From Candidatus Aminicenans sakinawicola JGI OTU-1 (GTDB lineage: Bacteria > Acidobacteriota > Aminicenantia > Aminicenantales > Aminicenantaceae), in the NCBI GenBank assembly GCA_000493965.1, contig AWNV01000057.1, forward strand, positions 1-20,372: a DNA stretch of 20,372 nucleotides, in the 5' to 3' direction. Within the stretch, counting starts at the first letter, position 1. Each line of letters opens with the position of its first letter. Positions 1-7,836 of the stretch are shown here, piece after piece. A program made the translations under genes and the position numbers. A model generated the notes under the pieces. That model made no database searches. It had not been told where the DNA came from and was given only the letters and a program-made list of their open reading frames with translations.

Positions 1-69
1 TGGGTTATTCACGAGTCGAGCTTGCTGCAGATGCAAGGCACAGCGCATGAAGTTGTGGTCCTTCACCAC
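1..69 (+). repeat. Dispersed repeat, copy 1 (possibly truncated by the window edge)
   Basis: These 69 bases align without gaps to the minus-strand sequence running from 11214 down to 11146, with 52 of 69 bases identical. The match includes an uninterrupted ATGCAAGGCA core at 31-40 and a GTCGAG block at 15-20. The similarity fades at about 70-90. The element lies directly upstream of the promoter of the first GWxTD gene. It matches no named element that I know. It may begin before the window. Confidence 0.7.
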
Positions 70-96
70 GAATGGACTGGTCACCGAATGGACGTC

Positions 97-125
97 TTGC
101 ACATTTTTTTCCAAAGTTCTATAAT
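97..125 (+). promoter_or_regulatory. Sigma-70-type promoter of the plus-strand GWxTD operon
   Basis: A -35 TTGCAC at 97-102 and a perfect -10 TATAAT at 120-125 are separated by exactly 17 bases. Transcription would start near 131-133, giving a very short leader that holds only the GGAAGG ribosome site (133-138). This decides the start of the downstream gene in favour of the TTG at 146, because an upstream TTG at 131 would sit on the transcription start. Confidence 0.65.
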
Positions 126-145
126 GATATTTGGAAGGAAAACAA

Positions 146-2209
146 TTGAAAAGACATATTTTTACATCTTTGTTTCTCTGCATTATTTTTTTGTTTCCTG
201 CCCTCGGGAATCCCAAGAAAAAATCTCCCAAAGACCTGCCGGAAAACCACAGGGTCTGGTTGGAGGAAGAGGTCGTCTATATCATCACTCCCAAGGAAAA
301 AGATGTCTTCCTCCAGCTTGAAAGCGATAGAGAACGGAAGATGTTCATCGAGGCCTTCTGGAAACAGCGAGACCCCAATCCCAATACACCTGAAAATGAA
401 TATAAAGAAGAGCACTACCGCCGCATCAGCTATGCCAATCAAACATTCGGCCGGGCATCACCGGGGCCGGGCTGGCGGACAGTAAGAGGACGGATCTACA
501 TCACCCTGGGTGAGCCAAATACGATTGAAAGGTTTGAAAATGAATCTGAGATCTATCCCACAATTATCTGGTTTTACAACGGCATGGCCGAGTACGGACT
601 CCCCAATACCTTTAATGTGGTCTTCTTCAAAAGAGGCGGAATCGGTGAGTACGAGATGTACTCGCCCATAAAATTCGGGCCCCAACACCTGCTCATCCAT
701 TTCAAGGGAGATTCCATAGATTATCTGTCCGCTTACCGGGAACTTATGGGAATAGAACCTACTGTCGCCGGCATCTCCTTGACTCTGCTCCCCAGCGAAG
801 CCCAACACCTGCCCTCTCCGTCTTTAGCCTCGGAGATTCTCATTTCCCAGATGATTCCCACCGCCCCTCATGAGAAAGTCAAAGATGCTTACGCGGAAAA
901 GCTCCTCAAGTACAAAGACTTCATCGAGGTCGATTACTCCGCCAATTACATCGACAATGATGCCTTGGTGAGGGTAATCCAAGATAAATCAGGCATGTTC
1001 TTTGTCCACTATCTCATCGAACCCAGCAAATTTTCTATAGAAAATGTAGGAGACCAATACTACAGCAATTTTGAAGTCAATGGCAAAGTCTCTGACTTGG
1101 AAGGAAAAACTGTTTATCAGTACGACCGGAGAGTCCCCATCAAACTCAATCAAAACCAGCTCGACAGCATCCGCGAAAAACTGTTCAGCTTTCAGGATTT
1201 GTTTCCTTTGGTTGAAGGAAACTATAAATTTGATTTACTGATGAAAAACACCATATCCAAAGAATTCACTTCCTTTGAAGTTTCCTTCACCATCCCTGAG
1301 GCTTCTTTTCTTATCATGAGCGACCTGACATTTGCCAACAGGATTGTCGAGGATTCCAAATACAAAGGAAAGAATAAGCCTCTGCTGATCGGAAGCACGC
1401 AACTTGTGCCATCTCCCCGAAACGACTTTTCAAAAAACGAGACTCTCTACCTCTTCTTCCAGATCTTCGGCCTTACCGAAGAATTGTCAGACCAGGGAAC
1501 CCTGGAATATTCACTGTTCAAAGAAGAAGAGAAAATTCATTCTTTTTCTAAAAAGATTGCTGACTATCCTGACAAAACCCATTTTCTGGAAGAATTCCCG
1601 CTCGCAGATTATCCGCCGGCCAACTACAAGATCAGAGTTGCTTTACTTGATGATAACAACAAAGAGGTTCTCTTTTCCCAGGGTCACTTCTACATCTCCC
1701 TGCGGCCGACCGTTCCCAGACCTTGGGTGCTTTCCTTTCCCATGCCTTCCTCGGATGATCCCCTTTATGCCAACATCCTGGGCCTCCAATACCAAAACAA
1801 AGGAGAGCTGCAAAAAGCGCATTCCCTGCTGGAAGAAGCATTCAGAAAACAATCGCAATCGGCCAAATACGGCCTGGATTTCGCCCGGATTCTCTCTGCT
1901 GAGAAGGAATACCGGAATGTCAAAGAAATCGCTCTTCCTTTTTTGAAGAAACAGGAAAAATACGAATTCCTGTCTGTATTGGGTAAATCATGCCAGGAGC
2001 TGGGGGAATACGCGGAGGCCATAGCCTATTACAAAGACTATCTTACCCGTTTTGGCACCAACATTCAGATTCTAAACTCCACAGGGGAATGTTATTACCG
2101 ATTGGGCAACATGGAAGAGGCTTTGATTGCCTGGGAGAAATCATTGGAAATCAAACCGAATCAGGAGGATCTGAAAAAGACGGTTGAATCCATAAAGAGG
2201 CAGAAATGA
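146..2209 (+). CDS. Exported GWxTD-domain protein with C-terminal TPRs (GWxTD-1)
   Basis: A 687-residue protein starting at TTG 146, which has GGAAGG 7 bases upstream. Residues 1-22 form a signal peptide (KRH followed by a long hydrophobic run). A GWxTD-type domain follows, with VVYIITPKEKDVF, FWKQRDPNPNTPENE and GPGWRT-RGRIYITLGEP. A long beta-rich middle region leads to about 150 C-terminal residues of TPR-like helices (ILGLQYQNKGELQKAHSLLEEA; GECYYRLGNMEEALIAWEKSLEI). In the signature the expected Asp is Val113 (GWRTV), unlike the two minus-strand paralogues. It is first in an operon and overlaps the next gene by ATGA. The molecular function of the GWxTD family is unknown to me; a periplasmic or envelope scaffolding role is inference from the signal peptide and TPRs. 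Confidence 0.88.
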   Translation: MKRHIFTSLFLCIIFLFPALGNPKKKSPKDLPENHRVWLEEEVVYIITPKEKDVFLQLESDRERKMFIEAFWKQRDPNPNTPENEYKEEHYRRISYANQTFGRASPGPGWRTVRGRIYITLGEPNTIERFENESEIYPTIIWFYNGMAEYGLPNTFNVVFFKRGGIGEYEMYSPIKFGPQHLLIHFKGDSIDYLSAYRELMGIEPTVAGISLTLLPSEAQHLPSPSLASEILISQMIPTAPHEKVKDAYAEKLLKYKDFIEVDYSANYIDNDALVRVIQDKSGMFFVHYLIEPSKFSIENVGDQYYSNFEVNGKVSDLEGKTVYQYDRRVPIKLNQNQLDSIREKLFSFQDLFPLVEGNYKFDLLMKNTISKEFTSFEVSFTIPEASFLIMSDLTFANRIVEDSKYKGKNKPLLIGSTQLVPSPRNDFSKNETLYLFFQIFGLTEELSDQGTLEYSLFKEEEKIHSFSKKIADYPDKTHFLEEFPLADYPPANYKIRVALLDDNNKEVLFSQGHFYISLRPTVPRPWVLSFPMPSSDDPLYANILGLQYQNKGELQKAHSLLEEAFRKQSQSAKYGLDFARILSAEKEYRNVKEIALPFLKKQEKYEFLSVLGKSCQELGEYAEAIAYYKDYLTRFGTNIQILNSTGECYYRLGNMEEALIAWEKSLEIKPNQEDLKKTVESIKRQK

Positions 2210-3108
2210 GAAAAACGATCTCTTATTTCTCCCTTATTTTGTTTTTCCTGGGATTCCTGGGGTTTTGTGCGATGCATAAACTGGAGAAAAACCTCGATCC
2301 AGACAGCAAAGAATTCTACTCCAAGGTGAGATATCTCATCACAAGGCAAGAGCGAAAGATATTCCTTAATCTTCCACCCTCAGAAAAAGAGGCTTTTATC
2401 AAAGAATTCTGGGGAAAAAGAGACCCGGACCCGGATACAGAAGAGAACGAGTTCAAGAAAGAATATTTCGAGCGGATCGAAATGGCGAACCTGCTTTTTA
2501 AGGGCGGCGGTCCAGGATGGCTTCAGGACAGAGGAAGAGTCTATATCTTGCTCGGCCCCCCTATGGAGCGTTATACCTACCCGAGGGGACGCGAATATTA
2601 TGATTTCCCGGAAGAGGTCTGGTACTACGGTTTTTTCCCTATCGTGTTTGTCGATACCGACTGGAACGGAGACTACAAGCTCACTCCACTTGGTGCCCAG
2701 CATATCGCAGAAATAAACCGCGCCCAGATGGCCGAGAAACCCAAGATCGCCAAAAAAGATATTGTCTTTGACTTTCACCATAAGATTCAAAAAACCGATG
2801 AAGGGGAAGTCATCTTCCGGATTCTCATTCCCTACGAAGGCATATGGTTCGAGGAAAAAGAGGGTATTTGGGAAACCACCTTAGCCGTATCACTTCAAAT
2901 CTTCGATTCCTCGGGAAATCGCGTCTGGGAAAAGAAAAACGACTACCCGATATCCTTTGCCGAGGAAAACCTGGAGGAGGTTCTGGGAGAAGATTATGTG
3001 ATGCAATTTTCCACCAGCCTCGAATCCGGAGAGTATTCGATTACCATCGAACTCGAAAACAAAGAAGACCAGAACCGGATAAGCAGAACAATCAAATTTA
3101 CAGTTTAA
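2206..3108 (+). CDS. Short GWxTD-domain protein without TPRs (GWxTD-2)
   Basis: A 300-residue protein whose ATG overlaps the preceding stop (ATGA), implying translational coupling. Residues 4-22 are hydrophobic (signal peptide or membrane anchor). A Cys lies at 21, but the preceding LGF does not make a good lipobox. The GWxTD domain spans about 36-150: YLITRQERKIFLNL, FIKEFWGKRDPDPDTEENEF and GWLQDRGRVYILLGPP. The signature reads GWLQD (104-108), keeping Gly, Trp and Asp but not Thr. The rest (about 160-300) is predicted beta-rich and ends without TPRs, so this is less than half the length of its neighbours. It probably acts with GWxTD-1 and the following TPR lipoprotein; what they act on cannot be read from the sequence. 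Confidence 0.87.
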   Translation: MRKTISYFSLILFFLGFLGFCAMHKLEKNLDPDSKEFYSKVRYLITRQERKIFLNLPPSEKEAFIKEFWGKRDPDPDTEENEFKKEYFERIEMANLLFKGGGPGWLQDRGRVYILLGPPMERYTYPRGREYYDFPEEVWYYGFFPIVFVDTDWNGDYKLTPLGAQHIAEINRAQMAEKPKIAKKDIVFDFHHKIQKTDEGEVIFRILIPYEGIWFEEKEGIWETTLAVSLQIFDSSGNRVWEKKNDYPISFAEENLEEVLGEDYVMQFSTSLESGEYSITIELENKEDQNRISRTIKFTV

Positions 3109-3141
3109 GAGAAACGGTTTCTATCTATTAAGGAGGACAAG

Positions 3142-4113
3142 ATGTTCAGGAAATCATACCAACGAGCCTTCATATGGATCATCATTTCTTTCTTTTTAGC
3201 CGGCTGTGCATGGGCCCAGGCTGGAAGGGGAAAAGGCCGGTTATCCGGCTCGGTCGTGGATGAGAGCCAAAACGGCATCCCATCAGCGAAAATTGTCTGT
3301 GAATTCATAGAAAATATGGAACTTAAAAAAGAGGCCACCTCCAATAAAAAAGGTGAATGGGCTGTTCTGGGCTTGGGCACCGGCATGTGGAAGGTGACCG
3401 CATCAAAAGACGGTTATATCCCATCCTTCTCGGAAGTATACGTGCTGCAGCTCGAACGAAATCCCAGTGTGACCCTGAGCTTGAAAAAAATTGAAGGAGG
3501 GGGTGCATTACTCAAAATTCAAGGCTCTTTGAATATGCTGGAACAAGCCAACGTCTTGTTCAAGGAGCAAAAATACGATGAGGCCATATCGCTCATGCAG
3601 CAGTTTCTGGAACAAAATCCCGAAGCCTACCAAGCTTATGCCAGCATCGGTGACTGCTACCGGGAAAAAGGGGATACTGACCAGGCCCTGGAAAATTACC
3701 AAAAAGTCCTCGAACTGGCAAAGGAAGATGAAGCGATGGGAAAAGAGATGACAGCCAGGGCTCTAGCTGGAATCGGCGAGTGCTATTTCAAGATACAGGA
3801 CTTTGAAAAGGCCCAGAGCTACTTCGAGCAGTCCATCGAGGCTTACCCGGAAAATGAAATCTTGGCCTACAACGTGGGGGAGATCTATTTTTCCACTCAG
3901 AAAATTGACGAGGCAATCCACTATTTCACCATATCCACCCAGATCAAGCCCGACTGGCCTCTTCCCTACTTAAAGCTGGGCTATGTCTATCTCAACAAAG
4001 GCGATTACAGCAAAGCCGAAGCGAACTTTAAAAAATTCCTGGAGATGGATCCGAATTCGCCAGAAGCGCCAACAGTGCAAAACATCCTGGAGTATATTGC
4101 TAAGTTAAAATAG
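3142..4113 (+). CDS. TPR lipoprotein with N-terminal carboxypeptidase-regulatory-like domain
   Basis: A 323-residue protein with a strong AAGGAGG site just before ATG 3142. A signal sequence ends in the lipobox LAGC (19-22), so lipid attachment at Cys22 is likely; cleavage after AWAQA is the alternative. Residues 33-117 form a carboxypeptidase-regulatory-like beta-sandwich (GRLSGSVVDESQNGIPSAKI, GEWAVLGLGTGMWKVTASKDGY). Residues 133-307 hold about five TPRs with typical spacing (AYASIGDCYREKGDTDQALE, AYNVGEIYFSTQKIDEAIHY, PYLKLGYVYLNKGDYSKAEA). It lies 33 bases after GWxTD-2 and is last in the operon. The same N-terminal domain type occurs in the convergent TonB-dependent receptor, so an outer-membrane or periplasmic docking role is plausible but inferred. 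Confidence 0.88.
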   Translation: MFRKSYQRAFIWIIISFFLAGCAWAQAGRGKGRLSGSVVDESQNGIPSAKIVCEFIENMELKKEATSNKKGEWAVLGLGTGMWKVTASKDGYIPSFSEVYVLQLERNPSVTLSLKKIEGGGALLKIQGSLNMLEQANVLFKEQKYDEAISLMQQFLEQNPEAYQAYASIGDCYREKGDTDQALENYQKVLELAKEDEAMGKEMTARALAGIGECYFKIQDFEKAQSYFEQSIEAYPENEILAYNVGEIYFSTQKIDEAIHYFTISTQIKPDWPLPYLKLGYVYLNKGDYSKAEANFKKFLEMDPNSPEAPTVQNILEYIAKLK

Positions 4114-4170
4114 ACAGCACCCTCAGTCCTTAGAATCCATCAAGAGAATACCTGCATTCTTTATAATGGG

Positions 4171-4238
4171 ATTGCTTCACTTCATTAGTAATAACAAAGA
4201 AGATCACCCGCAATGACATGGAGGAGTTTGCAATGACA
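4171..4238. repeat. Degenerate REP-like intergenic sequence
   Basis: The convergent spacer contains ATTGCTTC at 4171 and two direct copies of GCAATGACA at 4210-4218 and 4230-4238. ATTGC and GCAAT are complementary. This resembles the ATTGCTTC...GCAATGAC palindromic repeats scattered in many bacterial genomes, but it is degenerate, so the assignment is tentative. Confidence 0.3.
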
Positions 4239-4276
4239 AAAAAACCCCCCTCCCGGCTTCCCGGGAGGGGGGTTTT
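4238..4276 (-). terminator. Strong intrinsic terminator between convergent operons
   Basis: A perfect 16-base-pair stem (4241-4256 with 4261-4276) closes on a 4-base loop CTTC. Read on the minus strand it follows the receptor stop codon at once and is followed by an uninterrupted run of seven T. On the plus strand only four T follow, so it may also stop the GWxTD operon, less efficiently. Confidence 0.9.
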
Positions 4277-4300
4277 GTACTTCCTTAAGCTACAGAATAA

Positions 4301-7300
4301 TTAGAAGATGAACTTGATTCCGATTCGAGCTGAGAGGGGAGGATAATAAGCCATTTCCTTCAAGAACCGGGGATCAGCAAGGTAGGTCAACGTTCTGGCA
4401 TTGGTGGTGACGGTGTGGGCGTCATTGTCGTATGTCCATCCAGCCAGTCTTTCCGCGTCGGTCAGCACAGCGGATGTCTGGTTCATCATGGCGTACACAC
4501 GACGGGCAGTAGATATATCAAAAACATTGTCCACATTGATGCTCAACTGGATTCTGTATTGATCCGTGACCTTCAGGTTGTACTCGGCATACAGGTCGGC
4601 AAACCAGAGGAAAGGAGCACGTCCGTCGGTCAAGCGGCCATCCGGATAATATCCTTCCAATCCGGTGTGCAGCTCCCTGGTTATAGGAATTCCGCTCATG
4701 GCATTGATAACCGTTCCCAGGGTCAAACCAAACGGGAAAACATAGGAACCGTAGAACTTGAACTGGTGGGGCCGGTCGGTGTTGAGGTTGCCTACGATCT
4801 CGTCCAAATTCCTATCCCACATGTGCCACCAAAGATCCCAGTACCTCTCGACATTGGGATCGTTTCTTCCCCACTCGTCGGAGCTGGCCAAACCAGCGTA
4901 GTTACCATAGAGTCGGCTCCAGGTGTAGGAGAATCCGCCCATCCAGTTGTCGCTGAACCGCTTATCCAGGGCAATGTTGACACCCCAGTAATTGCGTTTA
5001 GCTGTTGGGCATGCTGGATACATGTCGCCAAACTCTCCACCTTCACTTATAGGCCTGGTGTAGCCGTACCCAGGGTTGGATGTGTAGTAGGACTCACCAC
5101 CTGCGGTAAGAACACCCACGTCTTCGATGGTCCGCACGAGATGTTTGTACACTACTCGCACAGACGCTGAGAGATTCTCCATCAGCTTTCTCTCGGCTCC
5201 AAAAGTGAGCTCTGACTGAAGGGTGGGCAGAAGATCCGGGTCAGTGGAGTCGAAGGAAGGTTCCCGCCAGTTATAGGTGGTTAGATATCTCCCGCAGGCT
5301 CCGGCATTATCTTTTGTGATTTTCGTAAAGTCATAGTCATCCAGTGTGTAGTAGTCGCTGATCCACTTGAATCCTCCGTAAGAACCCACAGCCATGTCGA
5401 GTTTCATGACGTCGTAGTACCAGCCGTAGCTTCCGAAAATCTTGGTGCTGGCATCGCCGTACACGTCATAGACAAACCCGATTCTGGGCGCAATCTTATC
5501 CGTGAAGTCGAACTGAACCGGGGGATAATCGTATTCGGGCAGGTCGGAGAAGCTGGGGATGTCCTCTTTTTCGAGTCTCACTCCAAGGTTCACCGTTAAC
5601 TTGTTGTTGGCAAAGCTGGGTGTCCAACTATCCTGCAGGTACAGGGCCCAGCGAGTGCTGTTGGGATTGGCAAAGGTGCCGTAAGGTCCGGAGTCTCCAC
5701 CGCGGACAGCGTAGTAACCGTAGGTTCCTCTTTCAGTGTCTCCTGTATCCAACCAGGTGAAATCTCTATCCCAGCCTAGGAAGACGTAGACATTTTGAGC
5801 CGTATTATCGATATCTTCCTCGATACGGACAGCCTGCACACCCAATTTCCAGGCATGCTCACCGCCCAGGTTCATATACATGGTGGTGTCAAAGTTGATG
5901 GCCATCCTATTCCGGATATTCTTGTTTATCTGATTCAACTCAGTGGCGGAGATGTTGTACCACGCGCTTCCATGCTGGAGATTTTCAGGAATATCAGTAA
6001 ACATCAGGTTGTTTGTATTGGCATAACCCGGGGCTTCCTTCATGAATCTCCATCTGGGGATTCCCAGAGCAGGAGGCATCTGGTTGGTTTGGTCATTGTT
6101 GAAATAACCACCACGCAGGCTTAAGAACAGGTTGGATCCCACAGTATAATCCGCAGTTAATGTGCCGCTAATATTCGGATAATCAAAACCCGTTCCGCTA
6201 TAATCTCGATCCGGGTTCCCTGATCCGTCTCGAGCAGGCAGATCGCCTCTGTATTTGTAGAAGTTGTTGACAACCGCGGCAGCCAGCCTCAGGTCCTTCA
6301 TAGGCTGTGCGGTCAGCTTGACCTGGCCGTTCCAGTAGGTCTGCTTCCGTGTATGATCACTTGCTGTAGCTGTTCCTGCAGGTACCCAATCAACGTGCCG
6401 TGTGGTATCCCTAAAGACAGGTAAAAAGGAGCCGAAGAACCACAGGCGGTCTTTGACGATATAGCCGCCAAGGCTGAAGCCGACTTCATATCTGTTGATC
6501 TCGTCTTTGCCAAGAGCTGCGTCCAATCCATCTCCGGTCTGGTAGTTCACATACTCAGCTTTGAGCGGATCTAACGGATCCAGCCGAAGGGTGTCTCTCT
6601 CTGTGCCGTCGAGGCGGCTTCCCGAATAGTAGCCGATCAGCTCTCCGTGGAACTCGTTTCCACCGGCACGGGTGATGACGTTAATAACACCACCCATGGA
6701 CCCACCAAACTCGGCCTGGTATCCGCTGGCAACAATCTGGACCTCATCCACAAACTCAAAGGCTGCTGATTGGTCCCTGTCGCCCTGGTCCATGTTGGTG
6801 ATGTCCATTCCGTCGATGTAGTACATGTTCTCAGCACCACTGGCGCCGTCGACGGAAAGACCTCCCAGATAGGGTTCTTGGTTAACACCAGGAACCGCTG
6901 TGACCAGTGTGTCGAAGTTTCTGCCCCTGGGCAGCATCTCGAACATCTCTCTGGTCAGAGTCATGCCCTTTGTGGTGCTCTTGACATCGACCAGAGGAGA
7001 CTGTCCAATAACCGTGATTTCTTCTTCTATAGCACCAGGAGTCATCTCGATATCCACTCTGATGGACTGTTGAACACGGACGATGATGTCTTGACGGACA
7101 ACGGTGTTAAAGCCTTGCAGGGTAAACCTTAGGGTATACCTTCCAGAGGCCAAACCGAACAGACGGAAGACTCCGTTGATGTCGGTGGTTGCCGAAGCTG
7201 AACCAATCAGAGTCGGGCTGTCGGCGTCAACTGTCACGCCGGGAAGAGGAATACCTTGGTCATCGCTGATTGTTCCGGTAATCTTACCAGTCGGTACCTG

Positions 7301-7369
7301 AGCGGCTATTGATCCAACGAGAAGAAGTATTGCGAGCAGTGAGAAGAAGTTGATTCTGAATTTACTCAT
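4301..7369 (-). CDS. TonB-dependent receptor, Oar-like, with carboxypeptidase-regulatory-like domain
   Basis: A 1022-residue outer-membrane receptor, preceded by AAGGAGAAAATA before ATG 7369. The signal peptide ends at about residue 24 (SIAAQ). Residues 26-110 form a carboxypeptidase-regulatory-like domain (GKITGTISDDQGIPLPGVTV, GLASGRYTLRF). A TonB-box-like EEEITVIG lies at 115-122. The plug covers about 125-240 with NMYYIDGMDITNMD and GYQAEFGGSMGGVINVITRAGG. The remainder is a long beta-barrel with aromatic-rich strands ending in IGIKFIF, with a C-terminal Phe as expected for outer-membrane insertion. No TonB, ExbB or ExbD gene is in the window. The substrate is unknown; Oar-like receptors are generally linked to peptide or protein substrates or to surface remodelling. 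It has a long leader, its own candidate promoter and a dedicated terminator. Confidence 0.95.
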   Translation of the reverse strand: MSKFRINFFSLLAILLLVGSIAAQVPTGKITGTISDDQGIPLPGVTVDADSPTLIGSASATTDINGVFRLFGLASGRYTLRFTLQGFNTVVRQDIIVRVQQSIRVDIEMTPGAIEEEITVIGQSPLVDVKSTTKGMTLTREMFEMLPRGRNFDTLVTAVPGVNQEPYLGGLSVDGASGAENMYYIDGMDITNMDQGDRDQSAAFEFVDEVQIVASGYQAEFGGSMGGVINVITRAGGNEFHGELIGYYSGSRLDGTERDTLRLDPLDPLKAEYVNYQTGDGLDAALGKDEINRYEVGFSLGGYIVKDRLWFFGSFLPVFRDTTRHVDWVPAGTATASDHTRKQTYWNGQVKLTAQPMKDLRLAAAVVNNFYKYRGDLPARDGSGNPDRDYSGTGFDYPNISGTLTADYTVGSNLFLSLRGGYFNNDQTNQMPPALGIPRWRFMKEAPGYANTNNLMFTDIPENLQHGSAWYNISATELNQINKNIRNRMAINFDTTMYMNLGGEHAWKLGVQAVRIEEDIDNTAQNVYVFLGWDRDFTWLDTGDTERGTYGYYAVRGGDSGPYGTFANPNSTRWALYLQDSWTPSFANNKLTVNLGVRLEKEDIPSFSDLPEYDYPPVQFDFTDKIAPRIGFVYDVYGDASTKIFGSYGWYYDVMKLDMAVGSYGGFKWISDYYTLDDYDFTKITKDNAGACGRYLTTYNWREPSFDSTDPDLLPTLQSELTFGAERKLMENLSASVRVVYKHLVRTIEDVGVLTAGGESYYTSNPGYGYTRPISEGGEFGDMYPACPTAKRNYWGVNIALDKRFSDNWMGGFSYTWSRLYGNYAGLASSDEWGRNDPNVERYWDLWWHMWDRNLDEIVGNLNTDRPHQFKFYGSYVFPFGLTLGTVINAMSGIPITRELHTGLEGYYPDGRLTDGRAPFLWFADLYAEYNLKVTDQYRIQLSINVDNVFDISTARRVYAMMNQTSAVLTDAERLAGWTYDNDAHTVTTNARTLTYLADPRFLKEMAYYPPLSARIGIKFIF

Positions 7370-7383
7370 TATTTTCTCCTTTT

Positions 7384-7413
7384 GTCCCTCTTCTTCCTTT
7401 AAAAGAGAGGGAC
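7384..7413 (-). promoter_or_regulatory. Leader hairpin just upstream of the receptor ribosome-binding site
   Basis: GTCCCTCT (7384-7391) and AGAGGGAC (7406-7413) are perfectly complementary (8 pairs, 14-base loop). In the minus-strand transcript the stem ends a few bases before AAGGAG, so it could influence ribosome access. There is no T run, so it is not a classic terminator. Confidence 0.4.
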
Positions 7414-7668
7414 TGATTTTTTCCCGCCGGGGGGTTCGACCTCATTGCCGACCTCCCAACGGATGACTTTGAATCCCTGGATTGCGAAAGGGCTCTTTTT
7501 TCAAACCAAGAAGTCCTATCACAGTCCAACTTGAATGCATCTTAGTTAGTTTTTCTGATTGATTACCACCTCCTATCTTAGCGTTACTTATTTTTATTAT
7601 TTCGCTTGTACACATACTTTCACACATAATTGTGACCAAAATACAACTATACGCTAATATATAGTAAC

Positions 7669-7685
7669 AGCAATATTTATGCCAA
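7669..7685 (-). promoter_or_regulatory. Candidate sigma-54 (-24/-12) promoter of the receptor gene
   Basis: On the minus strand the sequence is TTGGCATAAATATTGCT. It matches the sigma-54 consensus TGGCA-N6-TTGCT with exact GG-to-GC spacing. Transcription would start near 7658, giving a leader of roughly 290 bases before ATG 7369. A weaker sigma-70 reading overlaps it (TTGGCA, 18 bases, TATATT). The rest of the 7370-7836 spacer holds no convincing gene. Confidence 0.5.
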
Positions 7686-7765
7686 TCTCCTTTTTAGAGA
7701 GGACTTATTCTAATATGTTTATTATCAATTAGTTAGATTTTTATGGGAATTCTCGGGTATAGACA

Positions 7766-7808
7766 AATAATCCATTTTTTTGGATTCAATGCACTTTTAT
7801 GGATTATT
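7766..7808. repeat. Inverted repeat with two alternative pairings downstream of GWxTD-4
   Basis: AATAATCCAT (7766-7775) is perfectly complementary to ATGGATTATT (7799-7808). A competing short hairpin pairs AATCCA (7769-7774) with TGGATT (7781-7786) over six T. It lies 28 bases past the GWxTD-4 stop and may act as a transcript end or RNA-stability hairpin, but no T run follows on the minus strand. Confidence 0.4.
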
Positions 7809-7836
7809 AATTGCGTATCCTGTCACCAAATTGAAA

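Noticed and set aside
131..145. TTG at 131 as the start of GWxTD-1
   Set aside because: It overlaps the predicted transcription start and the GGAAGG ribosome site that properly serves TTG 146.
2206..2270. GWxTD-2 as a lipoprotein with Cys21
   Set aside because: The residues before the Cys (LGF) do not fit a lipobox because position -1 is Phe; a cleaved signal or membrane anchor is as likely.
4415..5170. A 251-codon open frame on the plus strand
   Set aside because: It is antisense to the C-terminal barrel of the TonB-dependent receptor, whose frame has unmistakable family features.
7442..7639. Possible 65-residue leader peptide upstream of the receptor
   Set aside because: The AGGAGGTGG in this stretch is not correctly spaced from any start codon of this frame, and the product shows no domain; I treat the stretch as leader.
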